From positions 1 through 64,000 of the forward strand of contig CYKH01001464.1 in NCBI GenBank assembly GCA_001460835.1: a stretch of DNA of 64,000 nucleotides, given 5' to 3'. Numbering within the stretch: position 1 is the stretch's first letter; each line of letters begins with the position of its first letter. Of this stretch, positions 9,546 through 16,777 are shown one piece after another. Both the position numbers and the translations under genes were made by a program. Below the pieces are notes generated by a model, which was not told the origin of the DNA, searched no databases, and saw nothing but the letters and a program-made list of their open reading frames with translations. This DNA comes from Bodo saltans (taxonomy: Eukaryota > Euglenozoa > Kinetoplastea > Eubodonida > Bodonidae).

Positions 9546-12500
9546 ATGGCCAGTGCCGTCCCTAAATCCGGGGAGGTGTACTATGCAGAGGATGGAACAG
9601 TGTCGATTGTGCTCGATGACAATTATGATCCCACATACGACCCACCGGACAAGGAAGTCGCCGAATACGCCAAGTGGCTCGGCATCGACCCTGACAATGA
9701 GCGTGAACTGCTGTGGATTGCTCGAGATGGTTTGAAAGCGCCCCTACCGTCAGAGTGGAAGCCGTGCAAAACAGACACTGGGGATGTGTACTACTTCAAC
9801 TTCAAGACTGGTGAGAGTATCTGGGATCACCCGATGGACGATATCTACAAGAAGAAGGTAGAGGATGAACGAGCGAAACTTGCCAAAAGTGGAAAGGGTG
9901 CAGCAAAGCTTGTGAAGGGAGGGGCTGGGCAGACAGCTCAAGCCAAGCCAATGAGCCGGAGTGCGATTGAAGAGACTCGACCCAAAACTGGCCGTCTTGG
10001 GGCTATTGGTAGCACAGAAGAGCAAAAGACGGTGCGGCCTGATATTTCTGCGTTGCTTCCCACCAAGACCGAGCAGATTGCGTCCACCCTTGGTCTCGGA
10101 AAGGCCCTCAAAAGGGAGCCCCTCAAAGACCTCAGAGAAATGGAACGTGCTTTTCGCAGCAAATATGATGCAGAGTTTGACAGTGTCCGCGCTACTCTCT
10201 CACAACGACATGAAGCGCAGTACAACGAGGTGAAGAACAACTTGGAGGGAGAAAAACGGAAGCAAGTCAATGTCCTCAAGCAAGATATCGACGACGAAGT
10301 AGATCAGGCACGACGCAATGGAGAGCGTCGAAACAAGCGTGAGTTGGGATTGTACGAGGACAGCATCGAAAAACAGCGGGAGGACCTCCGTCGCACCCTT
10401 CGTGCTGCGCAAGAGAAGCTCGAGGCTGACAGCGCTGGCGTCAATCGTCGGCTGGAAACGGAAATGGCTGAGAAGCGCGCGGCGGCGGAAAAAGCTCTCG
10501 CTGAGGATATCGGACGTCGTCGACAAGAAATTCAAGAAGGATGGCAGCGCGAGAAGACAACCACTGAAATGCAGACGCAGCAAACCATACGTGAATTGGG
10601 CTCCGCGCACGCGATTCGCATGGAGCAATTTCGCCAGAAGGAATCGCAAGGTCTCGCTGCTCGGTTGCAGACGCTGGAAAATGAATTACTGGCGGAGTTG
10701 GCTGCAGTCAAGTCTCAATTGGAGGGGCAGCGTGTTGCCCACACTCACGCCTTGAAACAATCATCGGACAGTGCTGCTGCAGGGGCTACAGCCCAGTACA
10801 ACGAAGCGAACGATGCCTATCAGCGAGCTGTCGCGGAAGCGCGGCGTGAGGTGGAGCAGCGTCTGTCCGCAAGCCGTAATGAAGAAGCCGCATGCACTCA
10901 ACGAATGCTTTCATCCCTCGAACAGCGAAAGGCCGATGCCGTGGCGGAGGCGTCTGCCCAAAGCCAAAAAGGATCGCAGGAAAAGATTGCGGCTCGAAGA
11001 ACCTATGCAGCAACGCGTGTCCAGGAGGCTCAATCGGATTTGACAAGTAAATTGGAGGCGGATAAGCGTGCATATGAAGTTTTTTTTTTTTCCTCTGCAA
11101 CGGCACAGCAAGCGGCTACCGCATCTGCCCAACAGGCGAAGGAACAGGCACTTGCGCAACGCAAACAGGCACTCGACGACGCTGATGCCGCCCATAAGCG
11201 CAGGATGGACGCGATTCGCTCAGAACACGACAGCCGAAGCGGTCAGCAAAGCAATCCTCGCGCAACTCAAGAATTCAAGTCAATGCTTGCGGAGAAGCAA
11301 GCGGAGTGGGTCCGTGATCACCCCCCTGCCTTCTACCACCTGCCTCAGCTTCCGCCCGTTCCTACGTTTGATCCTTCCTCTGTCAAGGTGGAGCCTATTG
11401 TGATCAAGAAGGAGGTCGAGGCAGCACCGACCAAAGAGCAAATTTCTGCCGTTGCTGCTGTGGAGGCATCGAATGCCAAACGGGCCGCAGAGCGCGAGAA
11501 TGCGACCAAACTGGACTCTCTGCGATCCACCATTCAAGCGTCATACCGCACAGAAGTGGAAGCACACCGGCGAAAAGCGACAGAGGAGATGAATGCTCGC
11601 CTCGCCACGTATGAATCCAGTGGTGGCTCCCCGTTACGGGCAGCTCGTGCACGAGTGTCTCAACAGCAATTACATCAACCAACGAGTGCGGCAGCACAAC
11701 CAGCGATTGCCGCTGAGGCACCCTCGAACACGATATCGTTCGCTGAAGCTGATGCTCGAACGTCCGCTCTGCGTGATTCGCTGCAGCGTCAATTGGACGC
11801 TCTCAAGTCTGACTTGATGATTCAGGTGGACGCTGCCGCTGAAGATGCGCGCAATGCACAAGCAGAAATGGAAGCTGCAACATTGGCAGCTGCAGCTGCA
11901 GCAGCTTCGTCACAGCATCCCCGACCAATGTCTTCCTTCGGCGTTAACTCTCGGGCCCACACTGCCGATGCTGCGTACTTCCAATCGGAAGAGCCTGTTC
12001 CGTATCAACAAGCTAGCAGCAGAGTGCCGGGTGGTCGCAGTGTCACTCCGGGGCCTACTGGGGGCAGCCACCACACGACGCCGTCAAAGAAGCACAGAAC
12101 ATCAACGTTCGAGGATCGCCTTGCGAAAGCACACGACTTACTGAGCCGTAAGAAGAAGGACCTCAAGGTTCGTCAGCGCCACCTTGAACAAGTTCGTCTG
12201 GACTGGAAGCAAGACATGTCTACCGCCAAGGCGGCGCGTGACCAGGTTCAAATTCGCACTCTCAAGCGAGTTGCGGAGGTGCTTGAAACTGATGCTCGTC
12301 AACTGAATCGGGAAGCGTTGGCACTAAAAGAGTCATACGAGTGGCTGCGGACAGAAGGCTCCACGTATTACGAAGAAAAGCAGCACCACCAGCGAGGCGT
12401 TGCACCACTGGGCGGAGACTTGGGAACGCTCCTTGCTGATATTCTTCGAAAGTCAGATGAGGTGGAACACCAAGTTCATCGTGCTGAGGCAAGACGACCG

Positions 12501-12707
12501 TCTCCTGGCCCTGATGCTATGTACGCCAAGTGGAACACGTGGCTCCAGCGTCAGCCGCCTCCTCCTGGTGACGCAGCAGTGCCACACAGCTCTTCCGCAC
12601 CAATGAACGCGCAGCCACAGTTTGCAGGGGAGGGTCGTTTCGAGGGATCCCCAAAGAAGCGCGATGTTGAGAAATGGCTTAAGGATCAGCAGCGCCCACC
12701 TCGATGA
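9546..12707 (+). CDS. CEP164-like centriolar distal-appendage protein (WW domain plus long coiled coil)
   Basis: About 1,053 residues from the preferred start at 9546 (1,077 if the ATG at 9474 is used). The N-terminal block EYAKWLGIDPDNERELLWIA, then PLPSEWKPCKTDTGDVYYFN, then GESIWDHPMDD closely matches the CEP164 N-terminus, with its characteristic helix before a WW domain (about residues 65-100; both tryptophans present). From about residue 190 to 600 and again from 860 to 970 the protein is strongly coiled-coil, rich in Glu, Arg, Ala and Gln. CEP164 sits on distal appendages of the mother centriole or basal body, and its N-terminal region recruits the kinase TTBK2 in animals. Here it probably acts at basal body docking for the flagellum. 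An oddity is a run of 12 T (11080-11091) coding FFF inside the coiled coil. Confidence 0.9.
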   Translation: MASAVPKSGEVYYAEDGTVSIVLDDNYDPTYDPPDKEVAEYAKWLGIDPDNERELLWIARDGLKAPLPSEWKPCKTDTGDVYYFNFKTGESIWDHPMDDIYKKKVEDERAKLAKSGKGAAKLVKGGAGQTAQAKPMSRSAIEETRPKTGRLGAIGSTEEQKTVRPDISALLPTKTEQIASTLGLGKALKREPLKDLREMERAFRSKYDAEFDSVRATLSQRHEAQYNEVKNNLEGEKRKQVNVLKQDIDDEVDQARRNGERRNKRELGLYEDSIEKQREDLRRTLRAAQEKLEADSAGVNRRLETEMAEKRAAAEKALAEDIGRRRQEIQEGWQREKTTTEMQTQQTIRELGSAHAIRMEQFRQKESQGLAARLQTLENELLAELAAVKSQLEGQRVAHTHALKQSSDSAAAGATAQYNEANDAYQRAVAEARREVEQRLSASRNEEAACTQRMLSSLEQRKADAVAEASAQSQKGSQEKIAARRTYAATRVQEAQSDLTSKLEADKRAYEVFFFSSATAQQAATASAQQAKEQALAQRKQALDDADAAHKRRMDAIRSEHDSRSGQQSNPRATQEFKSMLAEKQAEWVRDHPPAFYHLPQLPPVPTFDPSSVKVEPIVIKKEVEAAPTKEQISAVAAVEASNAKRAAERENATKLDSLRSTIQASYRTEVEAHRRKATEEMNARLATYESSGGSPLRAARARVSQQQLHQPTSAAAQPAIAAEAPSNTISFAEADARTSALRDSLQRQLDALKSDLMIQVDAAAEDARNAQAEMEAATLAAAAAAASSQHPRPMSSFGVNSRAHTADAAYFQSEEPVPYQQASSRVPGGRSVTPGPTGGSHHTTPSKKHRTSTFEDRLAKAHDLLSRKKKDLKVRQRHLEQVRLDWKQDMSTAKAARDQVQIRTLKRVAEVLETDARQLNREALALKESYEWLRTEGSTYYEEKQHHQRGVAPLGGDLGTLLADILRKSDEVEHQVHRAEARRPSPGPDAMYAKWNTWLQRQPPPPGDAAVPHSSSAPMNAQPQFAGEGRFEGSPKKRDVEKWLKDQQRPPR

Positions 12708-12910
12708 AAGAAGAGAAGTAGACTCGAGTTAGAGCGCTAGATTTTTTTCAAATTCTTTCCACGTTTTCGATCTTCAACATGCCCTCACTGTGATGGATTT
12801 CATTATCTGAACAGGTGGCACAGCTGATTTTTTTTGGAGACTGTACTCTCGCTTTCCTGACTCTGCAAAGCATGCACAGCTGATGCTGTGGCTCTGCGAA
12901 ATGTACGTCA

Positions 12911-12937
12911 TCTGCCTTTTCCTTTTTCTTTGCAAAG
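12911..12937 (+). promoter_or_regulatory. Predicted trans-splice acceptor for the XRN-like gene
   Basis: CTGCCTTTTCCTTTTTCTTT followed by GCAAAG gives a strong pyrimidine tract with AG at 12936-12937. It lies 57 bases before the ATG at 12994, which opens directly into the conserved XRN N-terminus MGIPKFAAWL. Confidence 0.55.
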
Positions 12938-12993
12938 AATAAGAATACGAAGGGAGTGTCCTTTGTCGAAATTAGTTTTATTGGTTACAGCTA

Positions 12994-15900
12994 ATGGGCA
13001 TCCCCAAATTTGCTGCATGGCTTACGAGGAAGTTCCCTGACATCGTCACAAAGCAATGCCCTCCATTGGTTCACGGTCTCTACATCGACATGAACGGCAT
13101 TATTCACCCGTGTTGCCATAGCGAGGACGATCCCAGCGTATCACTGCGCACAGAAGACGAAAAGATTGAAAACGTCTGGTTGTGCGTGGAGCAGTTAGTG
13201 CAGTCTGCTCGCCCCACCAAAGTGTTGTATCTTGCCATGGACGGCGTGGCCCCACGCGCCAAGATGAATCAGCAGCGTGCTCGTCGGTACATGTCTGCAG
13301 TCGATCAATATGGAACCACGTATGCTCCGGAGGAACATGGCTTCTCGGCCGAAGAGCGTCAAAAGGCGCATCAAGAACTTGAAGATGCTCGTGCTTCGAT
13401 CAAGTTGGGTCTGTACACAGACGTGTCCATTTCGAAGGCCAATTCCACTGGAGGGAAGGTGGACACCATGCCGACATCACCGACGTCCCTTGGCAGCATG
13501 GGGAGAAACTCCAAGTCACAAGAGGGGCTTGCCGCCATGTTTCCGGAAGCTAACGTGGAGGACCTGCTGGAGGACTTCAAACACGCGCAACCCGTTGCTG
13601 GCCATGGCGCCAAAGCGAAAGAAGGGGATGAGGATCCCAACAAGTTTGACTCCAACTGCATTAGCCCAGGCACACTGTTCATGACCAAGGTCGCTCAGTA
13701 CGTCCACAAGCGTGTTGTAGATAAGATTGCCTCAACGGATGCATTATGGTCCGGTTTGTCGGTTGTATGTTCCGACACCAGTACTCCTGGTGAAGGTGAG
13801 CACAAGCTGATTGACTTTATTCGTGCACAGACATCCTACGCACACATGGACTCCAAGAACATGTTCCATACTTCTCGAGGTGGCCCGAAACCTGCGCACG
13901 TCATTTGTGGTCTTGATGCAGACTTGATCCTTCTCTGCTTGTCCCTTCATCTTGAAAGTGTGTACATCATGCGAGATGTGAAGCGACAAGGCACCTTTAA
14001 CCAACGCGGTGGTGGTCGTTTGGGGAAGCCTCGACGCGGTACGAGCGCAGTCGATGGGCCACATGATGACGATGCGCCACTGGAAGACACGAACCGCGAG
14101 GAGGGCGAGGAGGCGTCGGCAGCGGCAAATGTTGCAGAGCAAGTCGTCACCGCCGCGCTTCAAACTCGCACCAAGAGCTACGAATATTTCTTTGTAGATT
14201 TGATAGGAGATCGCATCGTATCTGAAATGCGGGCGTTGTGTTTGGCGACGAATTTTGTCGTCAAAATGCCCACAGCGTTTCAAAACGTGTCGTCCTCGAA
14301 CGGGTTCATCGTTCGAGGTCCCACCACTGAGGAAATGTTCCAAAAACTAAACGGCAAAGGCGGCGGCGACGTCGCAAAGGTGTGGTCTCCCTGCGGATCG
14401 AGCTTCAACTTCAAGCTGATTGATGACTTTGTGGCGATGGCCTCAGTGATGGGAAACGACTTTTTGCCGAGAATACCAAGTGCCTATTGTGGGGAGTCCG
14501 CAATGGACAACTTCCTCGAAGTGTACGTTCGTTGTGTGCTGCCTTACGGATTCCTAACCGAGGGGAAGGGCGAGATTAACCTGCGCCAACTTGGCCGGTT
14601 CCTCGGTGGCTACGGGAAGATGGAGTCGATGCTGTTCCGCCAGCACCTTGTCAAGGAGAAGCAGTGCGAACCTCGAGATGCCCGAGGTGCCTTCCCTACT
14701 GTAGCCGATCACATGTATCGCAAGCAGTACTACACCACCACCACCATACAGCAGTCCACCATCGCCGCTTCGTGCAAAGCCTACATTGAAGGTCTGCGCT
14801 TTGTGTGGCAGTACTACAGTTGTACATCGGAGTACTGCAGCTGGTCGTGGTACTACCCTCATCATCACGCTCCTTTCGCAACGGATCTTGCACAGCTTCT
14901 TGAGGATCTGGCCTGGGATAAGAAGAAGCTTCCTGCACCGCCATTGGAGGTGAACCCACCCTCGACCTTTGCACAGTTGCTGTGCATTTTGCCACCCTCC
15001 AGCCGGAAACTGTTGCCAGGCACGTTGCATGATCTTATGACGAATCCCCCATCACATCTGGAGGACACATTCCCATCGGAGTGGGCGGTGGACTACGCTG
15101 GCTCTAACGGAAGGGAACATCTCTCTACCGTGCTGCTCCCCTTTGCCAATATGAAGGCGCTGCAAGATGCCGTCGATGACGTGGCGTCTGGTCTCACTGC
15201 AGATGAACGCCTGCGCATGAGGAACCGTAAGTATCACATATGGATCCAAGGTAGTGGTGTGGATGCGGCAACGACAAGCGCGGCTCGTGAGTTTGCCTTG
15301 CGTGGGGTGAGCGACTTGAAGGCCGACGAGGTCGAGGAGCTCATCCAATATGATTATGAGGCATCATTGTTCCAAGTGAAGACAGTGAACATTTGCAAAC
15401 TGATAGATGTTGCACCTTCCATTGATTTCCGGCCGAGGACGTACGCATCCACTCTCGCGGTGAGTGAGGAGATTACAGGAGGCGGGGATGGTGAGGGCGC
15501 CCGCACCAACGTTGTCGCAAACTTGAAGCCCGACCGCAGAATGCGGAAACCCAAAGGAGGGCGTCAGGCAGAGGCATCGTCGACGCCGCGCAGGTTGCTG
15601 CTATCTCGTGGAATGCCGCTGGGCGACTTTACCCTTGCCGTCACTGCGGTGCTGTTTGTCGCAACGCTCCTCACCGGAGGTACAGTGGAGGCCCTTGAGT
15701 GGGCAATTGTTGGCGTGTGTTCCTTTGCGTTGTTAGCTTTTATGGGAACAGCCCAGTCGAACACACCGTTAGCAAGCGGCTGCCGAATTCAACGCAACCA
15801 AACTCGCGACGCATTTTTAGATTGGCTCTGCAGTGACTGCTTGACACTGAATTTCATGAAGAATGACCGTTGCTTCCAGTGTCGTGCCCCAGCTGATGAT

Positions 15901-16008
15901 GCAGCGAGTTGGGCAATCTTTACCGGGAAGCTCCCCCAACGTCCACCTCCCTATGACGCGAACCACAGCATGCAAAAAAAAAAAGTTTTTAGATTGGCTC
16001 TGCAGTGA
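12994..16008 (+). CDS. XRN-family 5'-3' exoribonuclease with C-terminal hydrophobic hairpin and RanBP2-type zinc finger
   Basis: The start MGIPKFAAWLTRKFPDIV is the universal XRN N-terminus. Acidic catalytic motifs are present in order: YIDMNGIIH near residue 32, MDGVAPRAKMNQQRARR near 80-97, GEGEHKLIDF near 267 and CGLDADLILL near 308; MGNDFLPRIP near 488 completes the core. It should degrade 5'-monophosphorylated RNA. FDSNCISPGTLFM is also typical. Unusually, residues about 874-917 hold two closely spaced hydrophobic stretches that could form a membrane hairpin. Then comes DWLCSDCLTLNFMKNDRCFQC, a RanBP2-type zinc finger (W, four Cys, central N). A 161-bp duplication beginning at 15814 repeats this finger and shifts the frame, so the last 13 residues as read (after NHSM) are probably not native. 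Without the extra 172 bp the frame runs on exactly to the stop at 16253-16255. The native end is thus likely 16255. Confidence 0.9.
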   Translation: MGIPKFAAWLTRKFPDIVTKQCPPLVHGLYIDMNGIIHPCCHSEDDPSVSLRTEDEKIENVWLCVEQLVQSARPTKVLYLAMDGVAPRAKMNQQRARRYMSAVDQYGTTYAPEEHGFSAEERQKAHQELEDARASIKLGLYTDVSISKANSTGGKVDTMPTSPTSLGSMGRNSKSQEGLAAMFPEANVEDLLEDFKHAQPVAGHGAKAKEGDEDPNKFDSNCISPGTLFMTKVAQYVHKRVVDKIASTDALWSGLSVVCSDTSTPGEGEHKLIDFIRAQTSYAHMDSKNMFHTSRGGPKPAHVICGLDADLILLCLSLHLESVYIMRDVKRQGTFNQRGGGRLGKPRRGTSAVDGPHDDDAPLEDTNREEGEEASAAANVAEQVVTAALQTRTKSYEYFFVDLIGDRIVSEMRALCLATNFVVKMPTAFQNVSSSNGFIVRGPTTEEMFQKLNGKGGGDVAKVWSPCGSSFNFKLIDDFVAMASVMGNDFLPRIPSAYCGESAMDNFLEVYVRCVLPYGFLTEGKGEINLRQLGRFLGGYGKMESMLFRQHLVKEKQCEPRDARGAFPTVADHMYRKQYYTTTTIQQSTIAASCKAYIEGLRFVWQYYSCTSEYCSWSWYYPHHHAPFATDLAQLLEDLAWDKKKLPAPPLEVNPPSTFAQLLCILPPSSRKLLPGTLHDLMTNPPSHLEDTFPSEWAVDYAGSNGREHLSTVLLPFANMKALQDAVDDVASGLTADERLRMRNRKYHIWIQGSGVDAATTSAAREFALRGVSDLKADEVEELIQYDYEASLFQVKTVNICKLIDVAPSIDFRPRTYASTLAVSEEITGGGDGEGARTNVVANLKPDRRMRKPKGGRQAEASSTPRRLLLSRGMPLGDFTLAVTAVLFVATLLTGGTVEALEWAIVGVCSFALLAFMGTAQSNTPLASGCRIQRNQTRDAFLDWLCSDCLTLNFMKNDRCFQCRAPADDAASWAIFTGKLPQRPPPYDANHSMQKKKVFRLALQ

Positions 16009-16146
16009 CTGCTTGACACTGAATTTCATGAAGAATGACCGTTGCTTCCAGTGTCGTGCCCCAGCTGATGATGCAGCGAGTTGGGCAATCTTTACCGGGA
16101 AGCTCCCCCAACGTCCACCTCCCTATGACGCGAACCACAGCATGCA
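15814..16146 (+). repeat. 161-bp direct tandem duplication covering the XRN zinc finger
   Basis: Bases 15814-15974 recur at 15986-16146, apparently without change. The copies are joined by an 11-base linker made almost wholly of A (extending the A run that starts at the end of copy 1, and ending in G). The offset is 172 bp, not a multiple of three, so the second copy is read in another frame. The second copy leads in frame to a plausible C-terminus, HLMWARIPPVGRVEEPVLGS and onward, ending at 16255. Identity between copies means the event is very recent or is an assembly artefact. Confidence 0.88.
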
Positions 16147-16274
16147 CTTAATGTGGGCAAGAATCCCACCGGTAGGAAGGGTGGAGGAACCCGTTCTTGG
16201 TTCAGAAACGCCGCGTGATTCCCCAACGCCAGAGGACAATTGCGAAATGTTGTAGCCCGTACAAACAAAGGAAA

Positions 16275-16384
16275 AAAAAATGACGCGCGCACGAACACAC
16301 GAAAATGAAGGTTTGGTTACTCACAAATCAAAAAATGACGCGCGCACGAACACACGAAAATGAAGGTTTGGTTACTCACAAATC
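16275..16384 (+). repeat. 55-bp tandem duplication
   Basis: A unit beginning with an A run and TGACGCGCGCACGAAC and ending ACTCACAAATCA occurs twice with a 55-bp period (TGACGCG at 16281 and 16336). The two copies look identical. It lies in the 3' untranslated region of the XRN-like gene. Confidence 0.8.
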
Positions 16385-16688
16385 ACATCAATTGCACAAA
16401 ACATCGTGAACATCAAAAAAGGAAGGAACACAAGCAGCAGCAAGTATTTGTAATAATCTCGCAAACTCTTACGTGAACTGCTGCTCAGTGAAGTTTATTG
16501 CTGAATGGTCACGCGTTGAAACTTTTGATAGGAATTTTGTTGTAGATACATAGAAGCTGCTTGTTGTTGTTGTCTCTTACTTCAAAGTTAGATAGACAAA
16601 AAGCAAACAAAAGGTCATCGAAAAGAGTGGTGGAGTCGACCTGACATCGATTCACCTCCACTACCTTTTCTCTTTACTCTAGGACTTT

Positions 16689-16731
16689 GCGTTAGAAAAA
16701 GCTTCATCATGCGTTAGAAAAAGCTTCATCA
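16689..16731 (+). repeat. 22-bp tandem duplication
   Basis: GCGTTAGAAAAAGCTTCATC occurs at 16689 and again at 16711, directly adjoining, with a 22-bp period. It falls just after the predicted splice acceptor and so would lie in the 5' untranslated region of the giant gene. Confidence 0.8.
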
Positions 16732-16777
16732 CTACCTTAGGAAGAAACAACCCTGTTTGTTGGAGAAAAAAAAAACA

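Larger units (their letters stand above)
16256..16777 (+). other. Spacer upstream of the giant gene, with small tandem duplications
   Basis: No gene is seen in these roughly 520 bases. They contain a 55-bp and a 22-bp tandem duplication (listed separately). A long pyrimidine-rich stretch ending TACCTTTTCTCTTTACTCTAG, with AG at 16681-16682, is a very good trans-splice acceptor for the giant gene at 16778. Confidence 0.55.
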
